NCBI RefSeq assembly: GCF_021026195.1
Contig: NZ_JAJNCT010000009.1
Span: 1-64,000, forward strand
Source of the DNA: Comamonas koreensis
GTDB taxonomy: Bacteria; Pseudomonadota; Gammaproteobacteria; Burkholderiales; Burkholderiaceae_C
Length of the DNA: 64,000 nucleotides
Direction: 5' to 3'
Shown here: piece after piece, positions 9,848 through 19,405 of the stretch
How the letters are laid out: each line of letters opens with the position of its first letter
Position numbering within the stretch: position 1 is the first letter of the stretch
Made by a program: the position numbers and the translations under genes
Notes under the pieces: generated by a model
What the model was told of the DNA's origin: nothing
Databases searched by the model: none
Seen by the model: the letters and a program-made list of their open reading frames with translations, nothing else

Positions 9848-11086
9848 GTGAGTACACCCAGCAGCATCCGCATCTTTCACATCATTGGCAACGAGACCAG
9901 CGAGCTGGCCTCGGTGCCTTTCGAGCTCCCTGCCAAAGGCTTCCTGTGGCTGGCCTGCACCCGCAGCTATTTCAGCGAGCAGCTGGGCAGCCTGCAGCTG
10001 GCACTGCAAAAGCTCAGTGGCGCGCCGCTGGTCGACCTGCATGTCTCCGACCTGCTCAACGCCCAGCTCCCTTCCCACTATGACTACACCTCGCAGTACG
10101 ACCTGCTGGTGATACGCCGTCTGGCCAGCACGCCATCCCAGGTGGGCACCGCTGCGCTGGCAGCGGCGCGGCGCACCGCCGCGGCCAAACCCCTCAATGA
10201 GGCACCGCGCATCAGCACCACGCCGGTGGGCTTTGCCGCGTGGGAGCGGGTGCTGCTGTCGGTACACCCCGAGGACTGCACGGTGCGTGATGGCTATGCA
10301 CGCCGCCTGCTGCAATTTGCCAAGACCGGCACACCGCCGCTGGCTGCCGAGGCGCCCGACCTGGGCCAGATATCGGATGCCACGCAAGAACGCCTGGCAC
10401 GCGAGGACAAGGCCTTTCGCAACCCTGGCAGCAGCCCCACGCCAGGCGGCCTGCAGCCCATCCGCCTGCCGTTGTCCCCGGCTGACCTGATGATGCGCGT
10501 GGTCAACATCATTGTGGACAACTACCTGGACCTGCGCCGCGAGCTCTCGCGCCATCTGGACCAGTGGCAAAGCGCGCTGCTGTCGCCACGCAAGCGCATT
10601 GCCAACTGGCAGGCGCTGCTGGAAGCCCGGCTGTCCCTGCACCAGCTCGACGAGATATGCGAAGACCAGCGCGCCGCCGTACAGGACTGGGTCGATGCGC
10701 TGGAGACCTGGCCCCAGCCCGAGGCGCCGAGTGCCCAGCGCGAGCTCGAAGCGCTCAAGGTGCGCAGCCGCGATGTGCTCGAACACATCGAGCGCGTGGT
10801 GCACCATGTGCGCCGGCTGGAGCAAAGCACCGAGACCGCCGTGCAGATGCATTTCTCGGTGCAGAGCAACCGTGCCAACGACATCATGCGCACGCTCACC
10901 ACCATTACCGCCATCTTCCTGCCGCTCAACCTGATTGCCGCGATCTTTGGCATGAACTTCGAGTTCATCCCGCTCATCCACAAGGAAGACGGCTTCTGGT
11001 GGGCCATGGGGGTGATGGCGGTCATCACGGTGGCGCTGATTGGCTTTTTCTCGTACAAGCGCTACCTGACCCGCACGGGCCGATAG
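9848..11086 (+). CDS. CorA/ZntB-family divalent cation transporter
   Basis: A 412-residue inner-membrane transporter of the CorA superfamily. A long cytoplasmic N-terminal domain with helical segments is followed by two C-terminal transmembrane helices; the signature GMN closes the first (FGMNFEFIP, about residue 367). ZntB and CorA members share this layout and the sequence does not settle whether the ion is Mg2+ or Zn2+. The start is GTG (9848-9850) behind GAGGAATT. The gene ends 23 bp before the convergent nucleotidase gene. Confidence 0.88.
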   Translation: MSTPSSIRIFHIIGNETSELASVPFELPAKGFLWLACTRSYFSEQLGSLQLALQKLSGAPLVDLHVSDLLNAQLPSHYDYTSQYDLLVIRRLASTPSQVGTAALAAARRTAAAKPLNEAPRISTTPVGFAAWERVLLSVHPEDCTVRDGYARRLLQFAKTGTPPLAAEAPDLGQISDATQERLAREDKAFRNPGSSPTPGGLQPIRLPLSPADLMMRVVNIIVDNYLDLRRELSRHLDQWQSALLSPRKRIANWQALLEARLSLHQLDEICEDQRAAVQDWVDALETWPQPEAPSAQRELEALKVRSRDVLEHIERVVHHVRRLEQSTETAVQMHFSVQSNRANDIMRTLTTITAIFLPLNLIAAIFGMNFEFIPLIHKEDGFWWAMGVMAVITVALIGFFSYKRYLTRTGR

Positions 11087-11109
11087 CGCTTGCGCCGCTG
11101 CTGCACGGC

Positions 11110-13152
11110 TTACAGGCCCAGATCAATGCGGTAGACCGCGCGCTGCGTGCCCGTCCCATCATCGGCCTTGTCCAGCGAGACATGGGCCAGGCCCGCTGCC
11201 TGCGCCACTGAGAGCGCATTGGCCGCCGACGTGAACAACACCTTGCCGGCCGTTGGCGTCTTGGCAAAGCGCCAGCTGTGGGCAGCGCCGTTGGCTGCGC
11301 GGGTCACCTGCGGGTGGTCCTTGATGTACGAGATCACCACATCGCGGTTCGCATCGGGCGAGGCATAGATGGTGGCGCGGCCATCGAGTTCAGGCAGGAA
11401 GCTCTTGCCGCTGGTGGCGCGGTAGTTGTTGGTGGCGATCACAAAGTCCTGCGCCGGATCGATCGGCGTGCCCTTGTACTGCAGGTCCACGATGCGGCTG
11501 CCCACGGGCTGGGTCACATCGATCTGGTACTGCATGTCGGCGCTGGTGAACATGTCGAAGTTGTAGCCGGGGAAGCTGCTGATCAGCCACTGGTCTGCGG
11601 TGGCAGCCGGGTCGATGCGGTTGAAGCGCTGGGCAGCGGCCTCCAGCCAGCGCTTGATCTGCGCGCCGTTCACCTTCACCGCGTAGACGGTGTTGGGGTA
11701 GAGGTAGAGGTCGGCCGCGTTGTAGATGGCCAGCGGGCCGGCGGCCACATCGGTGTAGTCCGCACCGCCCTGGAAGCCCGACTTGAAAGGCGCGCTCACC
11801 GACAGCACCGGCAGCTGCGCGTACTGCGGCAGGTTGGCCTGCACATAGCGCTGCACATAGTCCTGCTGCGCCTGGTTGACCAACTGGATCGCACCCGGGT
11901 CGCCCACATCGGCAAACTGCGTGCCCATGCGGAAGTCGGTCTGGCCCACAGGCGTCTTCACATAGCTGATGGCCGCCTGGTGCTGGCGCTCCACCACCGG
12001 TGCAATGCTGCTGTCAACGGCCACATAGGTGGTCTTGCCTGCGGCATCCTTGCCGGTGGCCGTGCTGCGCAGCGCCGACTTGCTCTGGGCCTTGTCCACG
12101 CTCCAGGCCTTGCCGTCCCACTTCAGCGACAGCGCCACCACACCCAGCGCCTTGCCCCAGCTGCTGGCCATCACCGCCGGCACGCCGTTGATGGTGCCCG
12201 CCTTGTTGTCGACCCCCGCCATGCTGAAGGCCGGTTGCGCGGCCGTGTCGGGGAAGACGCCGTGCTGGTGGCCCATCACCATCGCGTCGATGCCCGCCAC
12301 CTTGCTCAGGTACAGGCCCGGGTTCTCCATGTCGGCGCGGTATTCCGAGGCATCCAGGCCACCGTGCAGCAGCGCCACGACCACGTCAGCGCCCTTGCTG
12401 CGCAGCTCAGGCACATACTTTTGCGCGGCCTCGACCGCACCCATCACCTGCACCTTGCCTTCCAGATGGCGCTTGTCCCAGCCCATGATGCCGGGCGTGG
12501 TAAAGCCGATCACACCGATCTTGATCGGCAACTTGACGGTCTTGCCGTCGCTGTCGGTGCCGCTGATCTCGCGCTCCAGCACCACATAGGGCGACACCAG
12601 CGGCGCATTGGTCTGGCTGCTGAGCACATTGGCCAGTGCCATCGGGTAGCCCGGGCCTGCGCACTTCTTGCTGGCATCGACGCCATCGACCTGGAGGCCG
12701 CCACCCAGCACCTGGTTGAGAAAGGGCAGGCCATAGTTGAACTCATGGTTGCCCAGAGTGCCGGCATCGAACTTGAACACGCCCATGGCCTTGTACATGG
12801 ACAGCTGCTGGTCGCAGGCAATCGGCGCCACCTGCGCCTCGTAGTCGGCCAGCGCCGTGCCCTGGATGGTGTCGCCGTTGTCCACCAGCAAGGTGTTGGC
12901 AAAGTCGCTGCGCGCCTGGCGGATCAGGGTAGCCGTGCGCTCAAAGCCATACGAGGGGTCATCGGCCAGCTTGAAGTAGTCGTAGCTGCGGATGTTGAAG
13001 TGCAGGTCGGTGGTCTCGAGCACCGCCAGGGTGGCGGTCGCCGATGTGGGGCTGCTGGAGCCGCCACCGCCGCAGGCCGTCAGCATGGCGGCAGCGGCCA
13101 GCGTGAGCGCTGCGGTCCGGAAGCCGCAGGCTGGGGAAAAAGGGGTGCGCAT
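11110..13152 (-). CDS. Lipoprotein 2',3'-cyclic-nucleotide phosphodiesterase / nucleotidase (CpdB/UshA family)
   Basis: A 680-residue exported metallophosphoesterase. The N-terminus is a lipoprotein signal with lipobox LTAC at about residue 27 and a Gly/Ser-rich linker. The calcineurin-type domain shows ETTDLHFN, NGDTIQG, GTLGNHEFNYG and MGHQHGVFP; the C-terminal 5'-nucleotidase domain follows from about residue 430. CpdB-like enzymes salvage extracellular nucleotides; the exact substrate (2',3'-cyclic or 5'-nucleotides) cannot be read from sequence. Monocistronic by context, convergent with the CorA-like gene. Confidence 0.87.
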   Translation of the reverse strand: MRTPFSPACGFRTAALTLAAAAMLTACGGGGSSSPTSATATLAVLETTDLHFNIRSYDYFKLADDPSYGFERTATLIRQARSDFANTLLVDNGDTIQGTALADYEAQVAPIACDQQLSMYKAMGVFKFDAGTLGNHEFNYGLPFLNQVLGGGLQVDGVDASKKCAGPGYPMALANVLSSQTNAPLVSPYVVLEREISGTDSDGKTVKLPIKIGVIGFTTPGIMGWDKRHLEGKVQVMGAVEAAQKYVPELRSKGADVVVALLHGGLDASEYRADMENPGLYLSKVAGIDAMVMGHQHGVFPDTAAQPAFSMAGVDNKAGTINGVPAVMASSWGKALGVVALSLKWDGKAWSVDKAQSKSALRSTATGKDAAGKTTYVAVDSSIAPVVERQHQAAISYVKTPVGQTDFRMGTQFADVGDPGAIQLVNQAQQDYVQRYVQANLPQYAQLPVLSVSAPFKSGFQGGADYTDVAAGPLAIYNAADLYLYPNTVYAVKVNGAQIKRWLEAAAQRFNRIDPAATADQWLISSFPGYNFDMFTSADMQYQIDVTQPVGSRIVDLQYKGTPIDPAQDFVIATNNYRATSGKSFLPELDGRATIYASPDANRDVVISYIKDHPQVTRAANGAAHSWRFAKTPTAGKVLFTSAANALSVAQAAGLAHVSLDKADDGTGTQRAVYRIDLGL

Positions 13153-13237
13153 CGTGGTTATCGTTGAAAGTGAGCGATGCGCGCATCATCTGCAGGCGGT
13201 ATGACGACGGTGTTACGAACGCCCCCTGAAAATGCAA

Positions 13238-13272
13238 CAAAGCCTTGCAGGCTGCGGGCCTGCAAGGCTTTG
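13238..13272 (-). terminator. Perfect 14-bp hairpin after the dienelactone hydrolase gene
   Basis: Arms 13238-13251 and 13259-13272 are perfectly complementary with a 7-base loop; minus-strand TTGCATTTT follows. It lies between the hydrolase stop and the nucleotidase start and probably ends hydrolase transcription. Confidence 0.75.
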
Positions 13273-13297
13273 TGCGGTGCTAGGCGGGAGTGACCGC

Positions 13298-13990
13298 TCA
13301 GCCTACATGCTTGGCAAAAAAGGCCATGCTGCGGGCCCGGGCTGCGGCAGAAGCCGCTGCATCGTAGGAGCCACGTTGGTCACAATTAAAGCCGTGGTCG
13401 GCCGCGTAGACATAGACCTCAGCCTCGGGGTGCGCGGTGCGGAAGGCATCCACCGACGCCAGCGAGATCCAGTGGTCCTTGTCGCCAAAATGGGCCATCA
13501 CCGGGCAATGCGGCTGGCGCGCGATCTCGTCGCCAGTGGTCATGCCACCGCCGTAGTACGGCACCGATGCCGACAGGCCCTGGAGCTCGCAGGCTGCGCG
13601 CCAGGCCAGCAGGCCACCCCAGCAAAAGCCGGTGATGCCGACCTTGCCGCCGCTGCGGCGGGCGCCTTCGTCAATCGCGGCCTGCAGGTCCAGCATCACG
13701 CCAGGGGCCACGGCGGGCGCTTCGGCAGCGGCCTTCAACGCTACGCCAGCTTGCATGTCGGCATCGCTGTAGCCCAGGTCCACGCCGGGCTTGACGCGGG
13801 CGAACGTGGCCGGCGCAATCGCCACATAGCCGCTTTGGGCAATGCGGTCCGCCACCGAGCGGATGTGCGAGTTGACGCCAAAGATCTCCTGCACCACGAC
13901 GATGGCGCCGCGCGCCTGGCCTTCAGGCTCGGCGATGTAGGCCGGAAACACCTGGCCGTCGGCCGACTTCAGATCTACAAAATGTCCCAT
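13298..13990 (-). CDS. Dienelactone hydrolase family protein
   Basis: A 230-residue alpha/beta hydrolase of the dienelactone hydrolase (carboxymethylenebutenolidase) family. The nucleophile elbow is GFCWGG with the family-typical Cys, the acid is in HFGDKDHWI, and the His is in YAADHGFNC. The ATG at 13988-13990 (MGHFVDLK) follows AAGGAG at a good distance; a GTG three codons upstream overlaps that site and is less likely. Family members act on chloroaromatic dienelactones or unrelated esters; no catabolic genes are nearby, so the substrate is unknown. Confidence 0.88.
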   Translation of the reverse strand: MGHFVDLKSADGQVFPAYIAEPEGQARGAIVVVQEIFGVNSHIRSVADRIAQSGYVAIAPATFARVKPGVDLGYSDADMQAGVALKAAAEAPAVAPGVMLDLQAAIDEGARRSGGKVGITGFCWGGLLAWRAACELQGLSASVPYYGGGMTTGDEIARQPHCPVMAHFGDKDHWISLASVDAFRTAHPEAEVYVYAADHGFNCDQRGSYDAAASAAARARSMAFFAKHVG

Positions 13991-14038
13991 CGCGATCACT
14001 CCTTGTGCTAAACAGATTCAAGATTCGGGCCTCGCCGA

Positions 14039-15256
14039 TTATGGCGTGGCGCAGGCCGCTGCTGGTGCCGGACGCGCCAGCATCGTCAGCCAGGCTGCCA
14101 CCAGCAGCAAGGCCAGCCCGCCATACACCGCCGCCAGGCCCAACGCCGTCTGCGGGTTCACCAGGTGGATGCCCAAGGATGCGAGCAGCGAGGTCAGCAA
14201 AAAGGCCAGGCCGCCGGCAATGCCGCCCGACAAGGCAGCGTGTTTGGGGAACATCGACAGCACATGGGCGAAGTGGATATTGAACACCAGTCCCGCCGCC
14301 ACATGGATGCAAAAGGCGACGGCCGCCATCACTTCCAGCGATGGCCAGGACGCGGGCAGCCAGGTCGTCAGCGCCAGCAGCCCAATAAAGCCGGCCATGG
14401 CCAGCAAGGCACCTTGGTGCTTGGCCGCCAGCGAGCGCGCCATCGCTGCGCGGGCGATCAGGCCGCCCCCCATCCAGGCCAGGCCCATCAGCAGCGCCAG
14501 CGAGCCCGTCGTGGTCGGTGGGCGGTGGTAGACGGTCTCCACGATGAAGGGCGAGGCCATGCTCCAGCCCATCACCATCGCATAGGCAGCGCTGACGCAG
14601 AGCACGCCCCGCGCAAAGGCGCGGTTGCGCATGATCTCCCAGGCCCGGCTGGCCACTTCACGCGGCCGGATGGGCTGGGGCTGAGCCAGGGTTTCGCCGC
14701 CGCCCAGCAGCTCCAGCACCAGCGCAACCACCGAGAACGCGGCCAGCACCACAAAGTTGGCACGCCAGCCCCAGTGGGTCTGCACAAAGCCGCCGATAAA
14801 AGGCGCGCAGATGGGTCCCAGCGACCAGACCACGGTCATCCAGGTCAGGTAGCGCTGCAGCGCCGGGCCCCGGAACACATCGACAAAAAAGGTGCGCTTG
14901 CCCACCACGGCCACCGCGCCCAGCAGGCCCTGCAGCAGGCGCAGCGCGCAGATGACCACGATGTCGTCGCTGACGGCAATGGCCGCGCTCGACAGCGCAA
15001 ACAAGGCCAGCGCCACCATCGTGGGGCGCCAGCGGCCAAAGCGGTCCAGCAGCACGCCCACCACCAGCTGGCCCAGGCCATAGCCGGCGATGAACAAGGT
15101 CAAGGTCAGCTGGATCTGGGAGGCGGTGCCGCCCAGGCTCTGGGCCATGGCGGGCATCGAAGGAAGGTAGATATCGGTGCCGATGCCCGACAGGGGGATC
15201 AGCAGGAAGGCCAGAAAAACGCCAAAGGTGGCGTTGTCAGCAGTGATTCTTCGCAT
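14039..15256 (-). CDS. Bcr/CflA-type MFS drug efflux transporter
   Basis: A 405-residue, 12-helix major facilitator of the DHA1 Bcr/CflA type. The first helix has GTDIYLPSMPAMAQSLG, the typical Bcr/CflA beginning, and the loop 2-3 motif is GQLVVGVLLDRFGRWRP. Motif C, in helix 5, is in SLGPICAPFIGGF. It should export small hydrophobic drugs with proton antiport. It is divergent from an XRE-family regulator, a common arrangement for a local repressor or activator. Confidence 0.88.
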   Translation of the reverse strand: MRRITADNATFGVFLAFLLIPLSGIGTDIYLPSMPAMAQSLGGTASQIQLTLTLFIAGYGLGQLVVGVLLDRFGRWRPTMVALALFALSSAAIAVSDDIVVICALRLLQGLLGAVAVVGKRTFFVDVFRGPALQRYLTWMTVVWSLGPICAPFIGGFVQTHWGWRANFVVLAAFSVVALVLELLGGGETLAQPQPIRPREVASRAWEIMRNRAFARGVLCVSAAYAMVMGWSMASPFIVETVYHRPPTTTGSLALLMGLAWMGGGLIARAAMARSLAAKHQGALLAMAGFIGLLALTTWLPASWPSLEVMAAVAFCIHVAAGLVFNIHFAHVLSMFPKHAALSGGIAGGLAFLLTSLLASLGIHLVNPQTALGLAAVYGGLALLLVAAWLTMLARPAPAAACATP

Positions 15257-15391
15257 GGGAGTCTGCGCCTGAAAATAAAACAGGGCGCCAGTGTGTTATG
15301 TTTTTTAGACTGGTACAAGATCTTACGTAGCCTAGGCTTGGAAGGCCTATACTGCACTGCACCATTGCCGCTACCCTAACCGTCCAAGACC
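15257..15391. promoter_or_regulatory. Divergent control region between the MFS exporter and its XRE neighbour
   Basis: The 135-bp spacer is AT-rich in part and holds several palindromes close together: AAGATCTT inside a wider imperfect repeat (about 15316-15326), CCTAGG (about 15331-15336) and AGGCCT (about 15343-15348). TATACT at 15348-15353 could be a -10 element for the regulator gene; I see no convincing -35. Confidence 0.4.
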
Positions 15392-16267
15392 ATGCTTGCA
15401 GCCACCCCCACCCATGCCCCGCCTGCCGTTGCGGCCTCTGCCCCCTCACAGGAGCTGGGCCACTTTCTGCGCGCCCGGCGCGAGAGCCTGTCGGCTGCCG
15501 CCATGGGCCTGGCGCGCCACGGCCGCGTGCGCACCCCCGGCCTGCGGCGCGAGGAGGTCGCCCAGCTCGCCGGTATTGGCGTGACCTGGTACACCAAGCT
15601 TGAGCAAGGCCGTGAGGTACAGCCGTCGCGCCAGGCAGTGGAGGCCATCGCCCGGGCGCTGCAATGCAATGACGACGAGCTGCGCCACCTGCTCGTGCTG
15701 GCAGGCATCAAGCTGGACCAGCCTGCCCCCAGCTTGCTGGAAGCACCGGGCTGCCTGCACCGGCAGTTGCTGGACAAGATGCTGCCCTACCCCGCCCAGA
15801 TGCAAAGCGCCGCCTTTGACCTGCTCGACGCCAATGCCGCCTATGAGCGGCTGATGGGCGTATCGCTGCAGCAGTTGCCTGCGCTGGAGCGCAACTGCCT
15901 GCACATGAACCTGTTCAATCCGCAGTGGCAGCGCGTGATGCGCCATGAGCCCCAAGCCATCGAGCGTATGGTGGCCATGTTCCGCGCCGCCTACACCCAG
16001 CAAAGCAACGACCCGGCCATTGCCCGGCGGCTGGACTATTTTCTGGCGCAGTCGCCCGTCTTCCGCAATGCCTGGGAGCGCTACCAGGTGCGCAGCCCGG
16101 AGAACAACGAAAAGACCTTTGACCACCCTGTTGTGGGCATCCTCCATCTGCGCCAGACCTACTGGTGGTCAGCGCCGCGCAACGGCATGCGCATGGTGGT
16201 CTACCTGCCCGTCAGCGACCAGGACGCCGAGGCGCTCGACCGGCTGGCCGCGCTGCCTGCCCCTTGA
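15392..16267 (+). CDS. XRE-family regulator with MmyB-like ligand-binding domain
   Basis: A 291-residue regulator. Residues about 20-90 form a helix-turn-helix with TPGLRREEVAQLAGIGVTWYTKLEQGR, the classic XRE pattern of this subgroup. The rest matches the MmyB-like domain (ANAAYERLMG, MNLFNPQWQRVM, a long helical region and HLRQTYWWSAP), thought to bind a small ligand. It is divergent from the exporter gene and probably controls it. No sign of frame damage. Confidence 0.88.
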   Translation: MLAATPTHAPPAVAASAPSQELGHFLRARRESLSAAAMGLARHGRVRTPGLRREEVAQLAGIGVTWYTKLEQGREVQPSRQAVEAIARALQCNDDELRHLLVLAGIKLDQPAPSLLEAPGCLHRQLLDKMLPYPAQMQSAAFDLLDANAAYERLMGVSLQQLPALERNCLHMNLFNPQWQRVMRHEPQAIERMVAMFRAAYTQQSNDPAIARRLDYFLAQSPVFRNAWERYQVRSPENNEKTFDHPVVGILHLRQTYWWSAPRNGMRMVVYLPVSDQDAEALDRLAALPAP

Positions 16268-16331
16268 ATGCGGCATGTGCAGACGGCGCAAGCTCGCCTA
16301 AGATAGGGCATCTTTTGTGAGCCGACCTGCC

Positions 16332-17078
16332 ATGACCTCTATCGTCCTCATCACCGGTGCCAGCCGTGGCATCGGTGCCGCCACCGCCCTGCTCGCCGCC
16401 CGCCATGGCTGGGATGTGGCCGTGAACTACAGCAGCAATGAAGCAGCAGCCCACACCGTGGTGCAGGCCGTGCAGGCCCTGGGCCGCCGCGCCATCGCCG
16501 TGCAGGCCGATGTGGCCGACGAGGCCCAGGTGCTGGCGATGTTTGCCCGCATCGACCAGGAGCTGGGCCGCCTGGGCGCCCTGGTCAACAACGCCGGTGT
16601 GGTGGACCGCGCCCAGCGCCTGCAGGACATGGACATGGCGCGCTGGCGCCGCATGTTCGACACCAATGTGCTGGGCAGCTTTCTGTGCGCCCGCGAAGCG
16701 GTGCGCCGCATGAGCACCGCCGAAGGGGGCGCCGGCGGCAGCATCGTCAATGTCTCCAGCCGGGCCGCCTGCCTGGGTTCGGCCAACCAGTATGTGGACT
16801 ATGCGGCCTCCAAGGCCGCCATCGACACCATGACCCTGGGCCTGGCGCATGAGGTGGCCGCGCAAGGCATCCGCGTCAACGGCGTGCGCCCGGGGCTGAT
16901 CGAGACTGATATCCACGCCAGCGGCGGCCAGCCCGACCGCGTGCAGCGCCTGTCGGCCGGCGTGCCGCTGGGGCGCGGCGGCACTGCCGACGAAATCGCC
17001 CAGGCGATCTACTGGCTCATGTCCGACCTCAGCAGCTACTGCACCGGCTCCTTCATCGATGCCGGCGGCGGGCGCTAG
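16332..17078 (+). CDS. Short-chain dehydrogenase/reductase
   Basis: A 248-residue SDR. The cofactor motif TGASRGIG is at residues 8-15, NNAG is near 82-85, the catalytic Ser is in VNVSSRA, and Tyr and Lys are in YAASK. The Rossmann fold is complete and the C-terminus has the usual SFIDAGGGR. It is related to glucose-1-dehydrogenase or FabG-like oxidoreductases; the substrate is unknown. I take the ATG at 16332, five codons inside a longer GTG-initiated frame. creB begins 24 bp after the stop, so the SDR may be the first gene of the creBCD transcript. Confidence 0.87.
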   Translation: MTSIVLITGASRGIGAATALLAARHGWDVAVNYSSNEAAAHTVVQAVQALGRRAIAVQADVADEAQVLAMFARIDQELGRLGALVNNAGVVDRAQRLQDMDMARWRRMFDTNVLGSFLCAREAVRRMSTAEGGAGGSIVNVSSRAACLGSANQYVDYAASKAAIDTMTLGLAHEVAAQGIRVNGVRPGLIETDIHASGGQPDRVQRLSAGVPLGRGGTADEIAQAIYWLMSDLSSYCTGSFIDAGGGR

Positions 17079-17102
17079 GCCGCCGTTCAGACCCAAGCCA
17101 AC

Positions 17103-17819
17103 ATGCTCTCTACCCCCCATGTTCTGCTGCTGGAAGACGACCCAGCCATTGCCCGCACCGTCTGCTATGCGCTGGAGCGCGATGGCATCCGCTGCACCCA
17201 TAGCCTCTTGATGGCCGATGCCCGTGCGCAGTGGGCCAGTGGTCGCTTTGATGCGCTGCTGCTCGATGTGGGCCTGCCCGATGGCAATGGCCTGGACTGG
17301 TGCCGCCAGCTGCGTGCCAATGGCTCGCCCGCGCCCATCCTGGTGCTCAGCGCCCGGGGCGAAGAGGTGGACCGCGTGCTGGGCCTGGAGCTGGGCGCCG
17401 ATGACTACCTGAGCAAGCCCTTCAGCCCACGCGAACTGGTGGCCCGCACCCGCGCGCTGCTGCGCCGTGCCCAGCAGTTTTCACCGCCGCCAGCCTCTGC
17501 CAGCATTGCCCCGCCCCACGCCGCCCGCACCCACTTCGAGGTCGACGAAACCGGCCAGTGCGTGCGCCTGCAAGGCGTGCTGCTGGATCTGACGCGGCGC
17601 GAATTCCAGCTGCTCAGCAGCCTGTTGGCCGCACAGGGCCGCATCCTCAGCCGCAACCATTTGCTCGATGCCGTTTGGGGCCTGCACAGCGACAGCACCG
17701 ACCGCACGGTGGACACCCACATCAAGACCCTGCGCGCCAAGCTGCGCGCCGTGGTGGCCGACCGCGACTTCATCACCACGCACCGGGGCATGGGCTACAG
17801 CCTGCGCGACAGCGACTGA
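17103..17819 (+). CDS. creB: Two-component response regulator CreB
   Basis: An OmpR-type response regulator of 238 residues. The receiver domain has the acidic pair Glu11-Asp12-Asp13, phosphoacceptor Asp55 in LLLDVGLPDG and Lys105 in LSKPF. The winged-helix domain (about 150-235) ends TVDTHIKTLRAKLRAV...HRGMGYSL. Identity as CreB rests on the kinase and creD that follow. In E. coli CreB binds TTCAC-N6-TTCAC tags; one lies upstream of creD here. The gene ends 9 bp before creC. Confidence 0.9.
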   Translation: MLSTPHVLLLEDDPAIARTVCYALERDGIRCTHSLLMADARAQWASGRFDALLLDVGLPDGNGLDWCRQLRANGSPAPILVLSARGEEVDRVLGLELGADDYLSKPFSPRELVARTRALLRRAQQFSPPPASASIAPPHAARTHFEVDETGQCVRLQGVLLDLTRREFQLLSSLLAAQGRILSRNHLLDAVWGLHSDSTDRTVDTHIKTLRAKLRAVVADRDFITTHRGMGYSLRDSD

Positions 17820-17828
17820 GGACTGGCC

Positions 17829-19295
17829 ATGCGTCTGGGGATCCGCCTGCTGTTTGCCTTCTTCCTGATCAACGGACTGGCCGCCTTCTTTGTGCTGCGC
17901 GTGTTCATGGCCGAGATCAAGCCCAGCGTGCGCAAGGTGACCGAAGACACCCTGGTCGAGACCGCCTACCTGCTGGCCGCCCAGGCCAGCGATGACCTGG
18001 CCGATGGAAAGCTGGGCAGCGGTAGCGGCAGCAGCAACAGCCGCTTTGCCCAGCATGTGCAGGCCGCCTTCCAGCAACCGCTGCGGGTGTGGATCTGGGA
18101 CACGCGCAAGGCCGCACTGGACCTGCGCGTGACGGTCACCAACGCCCAGGGCCGCGTGCTGTTCGATTCCGCCGGCCAGGATGTGGGGGCCGACTATTCG
18201 CGCTGGCGCAATGTGGCGCTCACCCTGCGCGGCGAATACGGCGCCCGCACCTCGCGCGAAGTGGCTACCGATGAGGCCACCAGCGTCATGTATGTCTCCG
18301 CGCCCATCGCGCGGGATGGCGCCATCCTCGGCGTACTGACCGTCTCCAAGCCGGCCAATGCGGTGCAGAGCATCATCGACAGCAGCGAGCGCAAGATGCT
18401 GCGCGGCGGTGTGCTGTTCCTGCTGCTGTCGGCCGCCGTCGGCTTTGCCATCACCTGGTGGCTGGTGGTGCAGGTGCGCAAGCTGCGCAGCTATGCCCAG
18501 CATGTGCAGGGCCCCACCTTGCAGGAGGCGCAAGGCCATTTGTTGCCGCCCAAAACGCCCGAGGTGCCCGATGTTCCCGGCGAGCTGGGCGACCTGGCCC
18601 AGGCCATGGATTCGATGCGCCGCCGGCTGGAAGGGCGCGACTACATCGAAGGCTATGTGCGCGCCCTCACGCATGAGCTCAAGAGCCCGGTCGCCGCCAT
18701 CCGGGGCGCAGGCGAGCTGCTGCAGGACGACCTGCCCGCCGCCGACCGCGCGATGTTTGCCCAGCAGGTGGTGGACCAGAGCCTGCGCCTGCAAAACCTG
18801 ATTGACCAGCTGATGCAACTGAGCCAGTTGGAGCAGCGCAACGGGCTGGCCCAGGCTGGCACCCCCACCAGCCTGCGCGCCTGTGCCGTGCAGGCCATCG
18901 CGCAGCTGCAGGCCACCGCCGCGCAAAAGGGCATCCAACTGCGGCTGCAAGGCGATGACAGCCAGGGCGCCTGGGATGCAGCGCTGGTCACCTTGGCCAT
19001 CAGCAACCTGCTGGCCAATGCGCTGGATTTCTCGCCCGCGCACAGCCAGATCGTGCTGACCTTGGAGCCCCAGCGCCTGAGCGTGCAGGACAGCGGCCCG
19101 GGCGTACCCGACAGCCTGCTGCACCGCCTGGGCGAGCGCTTCTTCACCACGCCGCGCCCCAATGGCGAGCGCAGCGGCACCGGGCTGGGCCTGTCCATCG
19201 TGCAGCGCATCATGCTGCTGCATGGTGGCCGGCTGCAGTTTGCCAACACCCAGCCCGGCCTGCGCGCCAGCCTTGATTTTTCGGCGCCGGACTGA
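17829..19295 (+). CDS. creC: Two-component sensor histidine kinase CreC
   Basis: A 488-residue inner-membrane histidine kinase. A first transmembrane helix covers about residues 5-25, a periplasmic sensor domain runs to about 190, and a second helix is near 193-215. The H box is LTHELKSPVAAIRGAGELL with His282. The N box is NLLANALDF, followed by DSGPGVP and GTGLGLSIV. The N-terminal sequence, with AEIKPSVRKVTEDTLVETAYLLA, closely resembles E. coli CreC. Placement between creB and creD confirms the call. Confidence 0.92.
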   Translation: MRLGIRLLFAFFLINGLAAFFVLRVFMAEIKPSVRKVTEDTLVETAYLLAAQASDDLADGKLGSGSGSSNSRFAQHVQAAFQQPLRVWIWDTRKAALDLRVTVTNAQGRVLFDSAGQDVGADYSRWRNVALTLRGEYGARTSREVATDEATSVMYVSAPIARDGAILGVLTVSKPANAVQSIIDSSERKMLRGGVLFLLLSAAVGFAITWWLVVQVRKLRSYAQHVQGPTLQEAQGHLLPPKTPEVPDVPGELGDLAQAMDSMRRRLEGRDYIEGYVRALTHELKSPVAAIRGAGELLQDDLPAADRAMFAQQVVDQSLRLQNLIDQLMQLSQLEQRNGLAQAGTPTSLRACAVQAIAQLQATAAQKGIQLRLQGDDSQGAWDAALVTLAISNLLANALDFSPAHSQIVLTLEPQRLSVQDSGPGVPDSLLHRLGERFFTTPRPNGERSGTGLGLSIVQRIMLLHGGRLQFANTQPGLRASLDFSAPD

Positions 19296-19320
19296 GCACC
19301 TCCCCCCAGCGCACCAGCAC

Positions 19321-19336
19321 TTCACGCTGCCTTCAC
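19321..19336 (+). promoter_or_regulatory. Cre tag (CreB binding site) upstream of creD
   Basis: TTCAC (19321-19325), six bases, TTCAC (19332-19336): an exact copy of the CreB consensus known from E. coli and the Aeromonas BlrA system. It lies in the 110-bp creC-creD gap, 70 bp before the creD ATG, so creD probably has its own CreB-activated promoter. Confidence 0.75.
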
Positions 19337-19405
19337 AGACTTCATGCTCGGCTCACCGGGGCCGCTGACACTCGCCGCACCGATACACAGAGCAACGAGG
19401 AATGC

